64,000 bases of DNA from JAUNBN01 sp036645935 (GCA_036645935.1 JAVXNE010000001.1:372001-436000), one strand, 5' to 3'. Shown: positions 48,481 to 56,508, numbered from the stretch's first letter. Translations and numbers: made by a program. The notes: a model not told the origin generated them from the letters alone.

Positions 48481-48630
48481 CGGCTGACTTGACGATAACG
48501 ATGAGCCAAGGCAAGATGTCTGTGTTGGGGACATATATGAAAACGGAAATAAAATCAGCAGCATGGGCGGTGGCACCTCTGTGGATGGCGAGGGCGAGAT
48601 CAATAAAATGGTGGCACTATGGCTTAGTAT
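48481..48630 (+). pseudogene. Short 3' remnant of an unidentified gene
   Basis: From about 48487 a frame on the plus strand reads DDNDEPRQDVCVGDIYENG and continues with a GGGTSVDGEGEINKMVAL segment to a stop at 48628-48630. It looks like the C-terminal end of a real protein but has no start or upstream part. I do not recognise the family. The 270 bases before it (48211-48480) hold nothing I can support. Confidence 0.35.
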
Positions 48631-48920
48631 GTAGCGGTCAAAGGGCGTTCCCGAGCGGAACCCTCTTTGACTTTTGTTAAACGGAGATAATCTCTTGAGC
48701 ATAAAAAGGGTGGAACGATTTGTTATACCCTTGTCTATAGACAAATTATCAAGATGTGTCGCAGTGAACGGTGAACGGTGTGTAACGAATCGTTACGTAC
48801 CTTAACAACTGCTCAAGTGTGCCGTAAATCACGACGCACCTACTCGGCAGCTTCGCATTCCAATTTTCTTTGAATGATTGCAATCTCGTCATGAAGCCAG
48901 TCCGGCAGATCGGCATTTTC

Positions 48921-49433
48921 TTATTCACTGATAATCCGCTTGCGACGTCCAATCTCCATAGGGGGTTCGTCCCCGATACGCAGAAAAATGGGACTGTCAA
49001 GGTTTACGGAAACCTCTTTCTTTTCGGTGTCGATGGTCAAAATGCACTTCGTAAAATTGTTCCTTCCAAAATTAAAGTATCTGCGTTTGCTTTTGGGGTT
49101 GGGACTGCCGCTTCTCAAAATTAGCGATAAGCTCCTCACGCAAGGGCGCCCGGATAGACTTGACAAAATCCTGATAGGAATTCAGCTCCCGCACAGGGTC
49201 GATGTTTTCTCTTGCCGCCTGCTCTGCCTTACAAATGGCTCGTTGATTTTCCGAATGTATCCCACCGCTTGGTTGTGCTTTAAAACATCAAGCTGGCTCG
49301 GGTACGGTCGCAGATGATTTTCAAAGGCGTTGACCTTGGTATACCATTTGTTGAATAATTCTGTAAGAATTTCTTGCTTTTTCTGTGCTTTACTTTTTCT
49401 GTGCTTTAAATGTGCCAATGCTTTGAATCTCAT
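48921..49433 (-). pseudogene. Decayed gene in the mobilisation remnant
   Basis: Two same-frame pieces (49433-49182 and 49166-48921) and an alternative frame between them (LNSYQDFVKSIRAPLREEL) suggest one frameshifted protein. The first piece, KAQKKQEILTELFNKWYTK onwards, is rich in Lys and Gln like the helical C-terminal parts of relaxase-accessory proteins. No firm family. It is on the same strand as, and downstream of, the relaxase fragment. Confidence 0.4.
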
Positions 49434-49578
49434 TTTGCAGCTCGGTTATCTGCTGGGTTAAGCGGTGCGCCTGCCTATACAGCCAGGTTGAAATGTGCTT
49501 GCGTTCGGTAGATGCTGCCGACTGCACCCGCTCCAATATGGGAAATTGCAGTATTATGTGATCGTGAAACTTGTCCTG

Positions 49579-49806
49579 TCACAAAGTCAGTTTGTTGCGG
49601 TCACCCATCACCTCCTTTGCGGATAGACGCTTGTCCTTTGTCATCGGCGCAACGCACAGATGCATGTGCGGGTTGCGCTCGTCTATGTGTACCGCCGCTG
49701 AAAACATCTTTTCCTTGCCTACTTCCTCCTTCGAAAAATCCCATGCGTGTTCAAAATAGTGACGTGTTTCCTCCCACAAAAACATCCAGTGAACACTGAA
49801 CTGCAC
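49579..49806 (-). pseudogene. MobV/Pre-type relaxase fragment
   Basis: About 75 residues match the core of plasmid recombination (Pre/MobV) relaxases: EEVGKEKMFSAAVHIDE, then the metal-binding HMHL in NPHMHLCVAPM, then DKRLSAKEVMGDRNKL. The N-terminal tyrosine/histidine region and the C-terminus are missing or out of frame. It marks an old mobilisable element next to the RNA-repair locus. Confidence 0.75.
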
Positions 49807-49994
49807 CCCAATTTTGGGGATTGTATTTTTGCTTTCGATCGCAAATTATTGTCAATACCCTTACATTAAATTATTTATAGTCGTATCCTGTTGCGTTGCT
49901 TCTCATTTTTCTCCTCAATATATCGGCGTAGCTCCGCAATTAATGCGTTGTCCTGACAAATATATTCAAATTGTATTGAAAAGGATGTGAGAGT

Positions 49995-51236
49995 ATGGCA
50001 TATAGCGAGCTGATTAAAAATTTTGACGGCATTCGGGACTATATGCATGAATTCTATGTGTACGGTTTCAAAAACCGTGAGGAGTTCACAAAGAAGAGCG
50101 CCCGCTCTTATGACGACGAACGGCGTCGCATCGAAAGCTGGCTGGGCGATTATATGTGCTTCCGCCAGACCGCTGATGGCAAAAATGTCTTTCTATCCAT
50201 CGACAGCCGAATTTCTCACCATAACCCACTCTACAAGGCATGGAAAGCGAAAAGCTTTACCGACGGAGACATCACCCTACATTTTCTGATTTTCGATATT
50301 TTGTGTAATTCTGATACCGCACTACAGCTAAACAAAATCACGGACGAGATTGACCGGCGGCTTCTGTGCTTTGACGATCCGAAAACCTTTGATTCCTCCA
50401 CTGTTCGTAAAAAGCTAAAGGAATACGTAGAGCAGGGGCTTATCTGTATGGAGAGATCCGGAAAGACGGTAGTGTACCACCGGGCGGAAATGACTAATCC
50501 GGACTGCAAAGATGCGCTGGACTTCTTTTCCGAGATCGCACCCTGCGGGGTAATTGGCTCTTTTTTGCTCGATAAAATCGATACACCTGGGGAGCACTTT
50601 GCGTTCAAGCATCACTATATCACCGGGGCGCTGGACAGTGAAATTCAATGCGCATTGTTTAAGGCAATGCATGGCAAGCAATTTGTTCAAACAGAAACCG
50701 TAAACGGACGCAAGAAACTCACCGATGCGCAGAAGATTGTTCCTTTACGCATTTTTATCAGTGTGCAGAATGGCCGCCAGTACTTGATGGCCTATGTACC
50801 CGGTAACAGACGGTTCAGTTCCATCCGGCTTGACAACATTCTGTCGGTTTTTGCGGCGGAAACTTGCGAAAACTATGATGAATATCGGCAGAAACTTGAC
50901 CAAATTCAAAAGCATATTTGGGGCGTCAGCACTGAAGGCGGATCTGAGCGTCTGGAGCATGTGGAGTTTACTGTGCGGTACCGTGACGGTGAAGAGCATA
51001 TTCACCGCCGACTTGAACGGGAAAAACGCTGCGGGCAGGTTGAACGAGTTGACAATCACACCGACCGGTTTTTCGCCGACGTCTATGACACAGGCGAGTT
51101 GGTGCCGTGGATTCGCACCTTTATCTGCCGAATTGTCAGCATTCATTTTTCAAATCAAGAGCTGGAAGCACAGTTCAAAAATGATATTGATAAAATGTAT
51201 CGCCTGTACGGACTGAGCAAAGGCGATGAAACATGA
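49995..51236 (+). CDS. WYL-domain regulator 1
   Basis: A 413-residue protein with an N-terminal winged-helix-like region (about 1-150, two helical blocks around RRRIESWLGDY and DSSTVRKKLKEYVEQG) and a central WYL domain (about 245-300; VPLRIFISVQNGRQYLMAYV then SSIRLDNILSV), followed by a C-terminal extension. WYL domains bind nucleic acid or nucleotide-derived ligands and often control stress and defence loci. Its stop overlaps the start of WYL regulator 2 in an ATGA, so both are made together. It is upstream of the tRNA-like leader and rtcB operon on the same strand. Confidence 0.88.
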   Translation: MAYSELIKNFDGIRDYMHEFYVYGFKNREEFTKKSARSYDDERRRIESWLGDYMCFRQTADGKNVFLSIDSRISHHNPLYKAWKAKSFTDGDITLHFLIFDILCNSDTALQLNKITDEIDRRLLCFDDPKTFDSSTVRKKLKEYVEQGLICMERSGKTVVYHRAEMTNPDCKDALDFFSEIAPCGVIGSFLLDKIDTPGEHFAFKHHYITGALDSEIQCALFKAMHGKQFVQTETVNGRKKLTDAQKIVPLRIFISVQNGRQYLMAYVPGNRRFSSIRLDNILSVFAAETCENYDEYRQKLDQIQKHIWGVSTEGGSERLEHVEFTVRYRDGEEHIHRRLEREKRCGQVERVDNHTDRFFADVYDTGELVPWIRTFICRIVSIHFSNQELEAQFKNDIDKMYRLYGLSKGDET

Positions 51237-52144
51237 TTTTCAGCGAGCTTTACAGCGCCTACTACAACACCGTTGCGGCGATTTTACAGCAAGCGACCCG
51301 GCAGCCGGTTACCAAGGAACATCTCCGAACAATTATCGAGAATCGTGCATTTTCGGAAAGCATTTTATCAATCGATCCTTCGCTCACGAGCGGAAGATGG
51401 CAACTGCTGTGGTCGGATGGGACAACACCTCTCAAGTGTCCGCCAACCATGCCGCTTACTATTCTGCAAAAGCGCTGGTTAAAAGCGATTTCCCTTGATC
51501 CGCGCATTCGACTGTTTGATTTTGATGATTCAAGCCTTGAAGATGTGTCCCCACTGTTCACGCCGGACGATATTTATATCTTCGACCGATATACTGACGG
51601 AGACCCCTATGAGGATGCAGTATACATACAATACTTCCGTCTGATTTTAGATGCAATCAAAAACCGCTGTCCCTTGAGCATTGATGTGAAAAATCGTCGG
51701 GAGATCCGCACACATCTGACCGTGATGCCGGAATATTTGGAATATTCCGAAAAGGATGACAAGTTCCGGCTGGTTACCTCCGGATGTCGGTACGGAAAGG
51801 TCGTCAATCTTGGGCGAATCCTATCCTGCAAACCGTTTCAGGGAGATTATTATGGATATTTCAAAAAAACCGTCCCCGCAAATAAATTCGTTGTGATCGA
51901 GCTGTACGACGCGCGCAACGCGCTGGAACGAGTGCTGCTTCACTTTGCCCACTTCAAAAAAGAGGCACAGCGGTTGGATGAAAATCACTACCGTATCACG
52001 ATTAAGTATCAGCAGGACGATGAGACGGAGTTGGTGATCCGGGTCCTTTCCTTTGGCCCGTTCATCAGGGTGACTGAGCCGGAAAGCTTTGTGGAACTGA
52101 TCACAAAGCGGCTGGAAATGCAAAAAAGCTGTGAGCTCATTTGA
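51233..52144 (+). CDS. WYL-domain regulator 2
   Basis: A 303-residue WYL protein with a short helical N-terminus (about 1-130) and a WYL core around residues 135-200 (KNRCPLSIDVKNR, MPEYLEYSEKDDKFRLVTS, NLGRILSCKPF), then a WCX-like C-terminal part (about 210-300). The start overlaps gene 1 (ATGA). A terminator built into its last codons separates it from the following leader, so the WYL pair and the repair genes are separate transcripts or are joined by read-through. A heteromeric WYL regulator is plausible. Confidence 0.87.
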   Translation: MIFSELYSAYYNTVAAILQQATRQPVTKEHLRTIIENRAFSESILSIDPSLTSGRWQLLWSDGTTPLKCPPTMPLTILQKRWLKAISLDPRIRLFDFDDSSLEDVSPLFTPDDIYIFDRYTDGDPYEDAVYIQYFRLILDAIKNRCPLSIDVKNRREIRTHLTVMPEYLEYSEKDDKFRLVTSGCRYGKVVNLGRILSCKPFQGDYYGYFKKTVPANKFVVIELYDARNALERVLLHFAHFKKEAQRLDENHYRITIKYQQDDETELVIRVLSFGPFIRVTEPESFVELITKRLEMQKSCELI

Positions 52145-52160
52145 GTTCGCAGCTTTTTTT
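52122..52160 (+). terminator. Terminator after the WYL pair
   Basis: AAAGCTGTGAGCTC (52125-52138) pairs with GAGTTCGCAGCTTT (52143-52156) across a four-base loop, including two G-U pairs, and ends in T7. The stem overlaps the stop codon of WYL regulator 2. Confidence 0.85.
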
Positions 52161-52259
52161 CCGTGATAATAGAGGATGAGTTTCGTATTCTATGCTTGCA
52201 AGCTGACCTATGCGGGTGTTTGCATCTTCCTTCACCGCGGTGCACAAGGAGCTTCCAAC

Positions 52260-52390
52260 GTGTATGCCGGTTATGCTTTGCACATGGCAATCGCGAAAGC
52301 GACGGGGTTCAAATCCCTCTTATCGCAGGTTCGAATCCTGCCTTACATCACGTAATGATGTATGCCGGTGGTTTGGCAGCCGCCAAAAGC
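52260..52390 (+). ncRNA. tRNA-like (Y RNA/YrlA-like) element upstream of the SPFH-rtcB operon
   Basis: Seen in order: a first T-arm-like hairpin (52303-52319, loop TTCAAAT, four stem pairs), a second, perfect T-arm (52325-52341: GCAGG, loop TTCGAAT, CCTGC), an acceptor-like 7-bp stem TACATCA/TGATGTA closed by the loop CGTAA (52344-52362), and a D-arm-like hairpin TGCC/GGCA with loop GGTGGTTT (52363-52378). T-arm, closed acceptor, D-arm is the circular permutation known from the tRNA-mimic module of bacterial Y RNAs. No anticodon arm or CCA end is present. TTTGGC/GCCAAA (52372-52387) is an alternative to the D-arm. I did not find a convincing Ro60-binding stem. Upstream, 52161-52259 has a GCGGGTG/TCACCGC hairpin (52212-52238). 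Confidence 0.6.
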
Positions 52391-52645
52391 GACACAAAAA
52401 GCACCTTCGGGTACTGATGAAAACCGCATTCGTTATCCGGCAAAGAATGCCCAGGGCATAATAACTCGGATGCCAAAAGTATTCCGAGCAATGCATATCC
52501 GGCTTTGTCTTGAATCGGATACCGTGCACGGGACCAAAAGACCGTGAAGCCATTCTCCGTCGATTGGATCCCTGCGCTTAAGATTTCAGCCGCCGAATAG
52601 GCATGGATGACGAATCACAACTTTTAACCTGAGGAGGTTTACCAT
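52391..52645 (+). promoter_or_regulatory. Structured 5' leader of the SPFH-rtcB operon with repeated CCAAAAG loops
   Basis: No gene. Hairpins visible: GTTAT/ATAAC around ATGCC/GGCAT (52432-52465), CTCGGA/TCCGAG (52465-52488) with CCAAAAG in the loop, TATCCG/CGGATA (about 52496-52521), and CACGG/CCGTG (52527-52546), again with CCAAAAG in the loop. A third CCAAAAG lies at 52383-52389, just after the D-arm-like hairpin. Near the start codon AACCT/AGGTT (52626-52639) could mask the GGAGG ribosome site. The layout suggests post-transcriptional control, but no known class matches. Confidence 0.45.
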
Positions 52646-53752
52646 ATGAAAAAGGTTATTATCAATGAGAACCAGAAGGGATTTCTGTTCCGGAACGGTC
52701 AACTCGTCAAGCTTCTGAATGCAGGAAAATACCATGTGTTTGGGGACAGCGAAATTGAGCTTGTCTCTCTAAAAGAGCCCTTATCCTCCACAAAATGCGA
52801 GCTGGAGACCCTGCTCGCCAACAATGAAATCGCAAAGCACACCTTGGTCTGCGACGTTGAAGATCAGCAGCTGGCGCTCCATATCGTAAACGGCAATTTT
52901 GAAGGAGTGCTGCGCCGTGGCAAATATGCTTTCTGGTCCGTCACTGACCACCACGAATATCATCCGGTGGATATTTCAACGCCCGAAGTCGCCCCAGATG
53001 TTCCTCTGTACATATTTGCAAAACTGCCCGCCACGCTTTATACGAAGATAGAAGTGGCGCAGTATCAGAAGGCGCGGCTGTACTTTGATCAGAAGCTTGT
53101 TTGCATTCTGGATGCCGGTGTGTATTACTTCTGGAAAAATAATATCCGGATCGATGTCGGGCTTGTGGATACGAGGCTTACTCAGATGGAGATCACCGGG
53201 CAGGAGATCATGACTCAAGACAAGGTCAGCCTTCGCATCAATTTTGTGTGCAATTATCGCATAACGGATTATGTGAAGATCCTTACCGAGATCGACGACT
53301 ATTCCGCGCAGATGCACGTTGCAGCACAGCTCGCCCTGCGAGACTTTGTGGGAAAGCAAAAGCTGGACGACATTCTTGCAAATAAGGATGAGATGTCAAG
53401 GTATGTCTTTGACCGGCTCAAAGCAAGAGAAAGTGAGTTCTTTGTGGAAATCACCGACGCGGGCGTGAAAGATATCATACTGCCCGGTGAGATTCGCGAC
53501 ATCATGAACACAGTGCTGGTGGCAGAAAAGCGCGCACAGGCCAATGTTATTACCCGCCGAGAGGAGGTCGCTTCCACCCGCTCTTTGCTTAATACCGCCA
53601 AGCTGATGGAGGAGAACCAAACTCTTTACAAGCTCAAGGAACTCGAGCATATCGAACACATCTGCGAGAATGTGGGAAACATAAACCTGAACGGAAACGG
53701 AGATGTTCTGTCCCAGCTCATGAGCCTGATACATGCGGGTTCACCCTTCTGA
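52646..53752 (+). CDS. SPFH/band-7 (slipin-like) protein of the RNA-repair operon
   Basis: A 368-residue SPFH-domain protein without an obvious membrane helix. The N-terminal region (1-150) holds two repeat-like beta segments (FLFRNGQLVKLLNAGKY and VLRRGKYAFW); the SPFH core follows (about 155-300, ending DAGVKDIILPGEIRDIMNTV), then a helical tail (AEKRAQANVITRREEVAST) suited to oligomerisation. SPFH genes next to rtcB are recorded in bacterial RNA-repair operons. It is preceded by the tRNA-like leader and followed by rtcB after 61 bases. A scaffold role is inference. Confidence 0.9.
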   Translation: MKKVIINENQKGFLFRNGQLVKLLNAGKYHVFGDSEIELVSLKEPLSSTKCELETLLANNEIAKHTLVCDVEDQQLALHIVNGNFEGVLRRGKYAFWSVTDHHEYHPVDISTPEVAPDVPLYIFAKLPATLYTKIEVAQYQKARLYFDQKLVCILDAGVYYFWKNNIRIDVGLVDTRLTQMEITGQEIMTQDKVSLRINFVCNYRITDYVKILTEIDDYSAQMHVAAQLALRDFVGKQKLDDILANKDEMSRYVFDRLKARESEFFVEITDAGVKDIILPGEIRDIMNTVLVAEKRAQANVITRREEVASTRSLLNTAKLMEENQTLYKLKELEHIEHICENVGNINLNGNGDVLSQLMSLIHAGSPF

Positions 53753-53813
53753 CCGATGGCGACGGAACCGCGTCAGTTGTGCGCTCTGCCTCAAATAGAA
53801 AGGGAACAAAATT

Positions 53814-55016
53814 ATGATCGAAATAAAAGGGAATTTTAACACTGCGCTATGCTATACACCGGAGTTGGAAGAAAAAGCGGCGGAACAGATTCGTACTGTC
53901 TGCGATGAGAAAGCCTTCCATGACTGCAAAATCCGCATCATGCCGGACGTTCACGCCGGCAAAGGCTGCACAATCGGAACGACCATGACTATCACGGATA
54001 AGATCGTTCCCGGTATGGTGGGTGTGGACATCGGATGCGGCATGGAAACAGTGAAGATTGAGCAGTGTGATATTGACTTTGAAAAGCTGGATGAACTGAT
54101 TCACAAAAGCATCCCCTGCGGTCGTGAGGTGCGGAATGTGCCCCACGAATACAACGCGCAAATTGACCTGACAGAGCTTCGCTGCGCCCCCTATGTCAGC
54201 CTTGAGCGAGCGACAAAAAGCATTGGCACACTGGGCGGAGGCAATCATTTTATCGAGGCAGATTGCTCCGACGCCGGAGACATTTATATGGTAGTCCATT
54301 CCGGCAGCCGTCATTTAGGGATTGAGGTAGCCGATTACTATCAGAAACAGGGACGGCAGGCTATGTGGGGTGGCGCGCGCTATCAAATTGAGCAGCTTAT
54401 TGAATCGCTCAAGGCAGAGGGGCGATTCCAAGATATACAACCGGCGGTGACTGCACTCAAAAATGAGCACAAAATCGATATACCGGGCAATCTGACCTAT
54501 GTGGAAGGCAAACTGTTCGACGATTATATCCATGATATGCGTATTGTGCAGCGCTTCGCCATCCTGAACCGCAAGGCGATGATGGATGTTATCCTTTCTG
54601 ATATGGGATTCACAAAAACAGACGAATTCACGACCATTCACAACTATATCGATACCGATGCGATGATCCTCCGCAAAGGCTCAGTTTCTGCAAATAAGGG
54701 TGAAACTCTGCTGATTCCAATCAACATGCGTGATGGCAGTCTTATCTGCGTGGGCAGGGGAAACCCGGAATGGAACTATTCCGCGCCCCACGGCGCAGGG
54801 CGGCTCATGAGCCGTAAAGCGGCGTTTTCGTCATTATCCATGGAACAGTACCGGGAAGAGATGAAAGGCGTTTACTCCACCTGCGTCATGCCGGATACGC
54901 TGGATGAATCCCCCATGGCCTATAAGAGCATAGAGGAAATTATCCAGCAGATCGAACCCACTGCACAAATTATAGAGCGCATCAAGCCTATTTATAACTT
55001 TAAGGCGGCAGAATAA
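53814..55016 (+). CDS. rtcB: RNA-splicing ligase RtcB
   Basis: RtcB joins 2',3'-cyclic phosphate (or 3'-phosphate) and 5'-OH RNA ends using GTP and Mn2+, repairing tRNAs or other RNAs cut by toxins. The 400-residue protein has the metal-site motifs MPDVHAGKG, VDIGCGM, GGGNHF and HSGSRHLG, and the guanylylated His in APHGAGR (about residue 325). The length fits the shorter bacterial RtcB branch. An AAAGGGAA ribosome site precedes the ATG. It sits after the SPFH gene and before a decayed Cys-motif gene and nucleotidyltransferase. No rtcA or rtcR is in the window. Confidence 0.97.
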   Translation: MIEIKGNFNTALCYTPELEEKAAEQIRTVCDEKAFHDCKIRIMPDVHAGKGCTIGTTMTITDKIVPGMVGVDIGCGMETVKIEQCDIDFEKLDELIHKSIPCGREVRNVPHEYNAQIDLTELRCAPYVSLERATKSIGTLGGGNHFIEADCSDAGDIYMVVHSGSRHLGIEVADYYQKQGRQAMWGGARYQIEQLIESLKAEGRFQDIQPAVTALKNEHKIDIPGNLTYVEGKLFDDYIHDMRIVQRFAILNRKAMMDVILSDMGFTKTDEFTTIHNYIDTDAMILRKGSVSANKGETLLIPINMRDGSLICVGRGNPEWNYSAPHGAGRLMSRKAAFSSLSMEQYREEMKGVYSTCVMPDTLDESPMAYKSIEEIIQQIEPTAQIIERIKPIYNFKAAE

Positions 55017-55123
55017 TGGAAATGTTTATTTCGCCCATTCTCACAGCAGAGATAGGCTGCCTGTAAGAAAGCAATCCCCTGACGATTCTTACCGGTGGCC
55101 CGAACTGTCGGGGGGTGATTCAC

Positions 55124-55399
55124 TTGCAAAGGACAAAAACATATTATCGGTGGAGTCGGAAGCAATCGATCAAACTGAAATTTGGAATTCTGCAAAGGCT
55201 AGGCGACGAGAATTATGTATATGCCCGGACGCACAGAGCATATGGGCGTCTTGCCAAAGGTTAAATTCACTGCTCCTGTCCCATGTTCCGAAGAAAATCT
55301 TATGACGACTTTAGCCATAAGGACAAGAAGGCTTTTTTATCCGCTAAGCGGCAAATTGACGGCTGGTTTATAAACCGGAAAGGAGAAAATCCCGAATGA
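55124..55399 (+). pseudogene. Small Cys-motif protein gene broken by one in-frame stop
   Basis: Reading from the TTG at 55124 behind a GGGGGGTG ribosome site, one frame encodes about 91 codons: a basic first half (YYRWSRKQSIKLKFG, YARTHRAYGRLAKG), then TAA at 55262-55264, then IHCSCPMFRRKSYDD and a Lys-rich end. The frame is the same on both sides, so a single AAA-to-TAA change explains the break. From memory, small Clostridial proteins with a KIHCSCPxC motif exist; the last Cys is Phe here. The stop overlaps the next ATG (ATGA), as in intact operons. Confidence 0.6.
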
Positions 55400-55712
55400 A
55401 GGAAACAATTCTGAAACAACTATCTCAAGTTGAACAAGCAGAAAATATCCGAATTGTTTTTGCTGCCGAACCCGGAAGCCGCGCATGGGAATTTACCTCA
55501 CCGGACAAAACAACCCAAAACGTCCACGGAAGATACGGTCAATGATTTCGTATTAAAAAAAACTCGAAATTCAAGACACACAAGTGAAACGCGGTCTCGA
55601 GAAATACGGTTTTCTCCGTGTTCACATAGGCTCCCTCGAGCTCTGCTGCGGCAAGCGGGAGGGTGCTCTGTTTGCAGATGTCACCTACAATTTAAAGATA
55701 GCAGACCGTTGA
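55396..55712 (+). pseudogene. Truncated nucleotidyltransferase (COG3541-like) and downstream remnant
   Basis: The ATG at 55396 starts MKETILKQL and continues with IRIVFAAEPGSRAWEFTSPD, the N-terminal signature of predicted nucleotidyltransferases (GSRAWGF.SPDSDYD). Sequence identity to the family is lost right after SPD, and a stop follows at 55549-55551, so the catalytic Asp pair is missing. A different frame then reads QVKRGLEKYGFLRVHIG and on to a stop at 55710-55712; it seems to be the end of another gene. Nucleotidyltransferases of this type accompany rtcB and SPFH genes in other Firmicutes. Confidence 0.7.
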
Positions 55713-55847
55713 AGTTCGCAAAAGCACGTTCTGTCAAAGCACTTTTTAAGCTACCGCGTTGGAATTTGCTTTTTGCCGGCCAATCGCAGTTGCAGAGCTG
55801 ATTCAAAACACGGAGCATTTTTGCACTTGCACTTTAAACCGCAAAGA

Positions 55848-55885
55848 AATACCGCCCGCGAGATGAGAACCTCGCGGGCGGTATT
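55848..55885 (-). terminator. Convergent terminator between lexA and the RNA-repair locus
   Basis: AATACCGCCCGCGAG (55848-55862) pairs perfectly with its complement (55871-55885) around an eight-base loop. It is five bases from the lexA stop codon, and a T-rich stretch follows on the minus strand. It could also end plus-strand transcripts. Confidence 0.8.
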
Positions 55886-55890
55886 GGATT

Positions 55891-56466
55891 TTAATAGTAT
55901 CGCAAACATCCCACAACACGGCCGAGCACCTGAACGTCATCCGCAATTATAGGTTCAAAACTGGGATTCTCCGCATGAAGCTCAACGCGTCCGTTTTTTC
56001 GGTAAAGACGCTTCACCGTAGCCTCGTCTCCAATGAGCGCAACGGCAATCTCACCGTCCTCAACGGTCGGTGTCTGCTTTGCGACTATAATATCTCCGTC
56101 TAGGATTCCCGCGTTTATCATACTCTCGCCGCGAACGTGCAACGCAAAGAGATCGCTGTTGTCCCTGCGGGGACTGTCGAACATTATGTAATCCTCGATA
56201 TACTGCTGTGCGAGAATGGGCACGCCGGCAGCAACGGTTCCGAGTAAAGGAACAGAAACCGCAGACCCGCTCTTGGTGAGCGATATGTTGCGACGTTTGC
56301 CCGACGCTATTGAAATCCGTCCCTCATCCTCCAGCTCGTGCAAAAGTTTGTGAACCTGCGATGTCGATTTAATCGCAAGGGCATCGCACAGCTCTCGCAC
56401 CGACGGTGGAGATTCAAAGCTGTTCTCGACAAGATAGCGAAAGAGCTTTTCCTTCTTACCGCTCAT
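55891..56466 (-). CDS. lexA: LexA SOS repressor
   Basis: LexA represses DNA-damage genes and self-cleaves on contact with RecA filaments. The 191-residue protein has an N-terminal winged HTH (PSVRELCDALAIKSTSQVHK), the Ala-Gly cleavage site in VAAGVP, the catalytic Ser in GESMINAG and the catalytic Lys in EATVKRLY. I chose the ATG at 56466 behind GGAGG; an ATG at 56502 would add 12 residues. A SOS-box-like site lies in its promoter region, indicating autoregulation. Confidence 0.96.
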   Translation of the reverse strand: MSGKKEKLFRYLVENSFESPPSVRELCDALAIKSTSQVHKLLHELEDEGRISIASGKRRNISLTKSGSAVSVPLLGTVAAGVPILAQQYIEDYIMFDSPRRDNSDLFALHVRGESMINAGILDGDIIVAKQTPTVEDGEIAVALIGDEATVKRLYRKNGRVELHAENPSFEPIIADDVQVLGRVVGCLRYY

Positions 56467-56496
56467 ATAATATCCTCCGCCCTTAGCGTTGGGTTT

Positions 56497-56508
56497 GAAC
56501 ATTTGTTT
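56497..56508. promoter_or_regulatory. SOS (LexA) box of lexA
   Basis: The site reads GAAC-ATTT-GTTT, one base away from the Gram-positive LexA consensus GAAC-N4-GTTC. It lies 30 bases upstream of the lexA start and near a TTTACT/TATTAT promoter pair (about 56517-56546, minus strand). Confidence 0.65.

Noticed and set aside
52260..52390. An ordinary functional tRNA gene
   Set aside because: No 7-base anticodon loop, no complete cloverleaf and no CCA end; the acceptor-like stem is closed by its own loop.
52210..52461. An 83-codon open frame across the tRNA-like leader (and a 31-codon GTG frame from 52260 behind AAGGAG)
   Set aside because: The translation contains residue patterns typical of translated T-arms (GSNP, RFESC), and the region is better explained as structured RNA. 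The short GTG frame has a usable ribosome site, so a leader peptide is not fully excluded.
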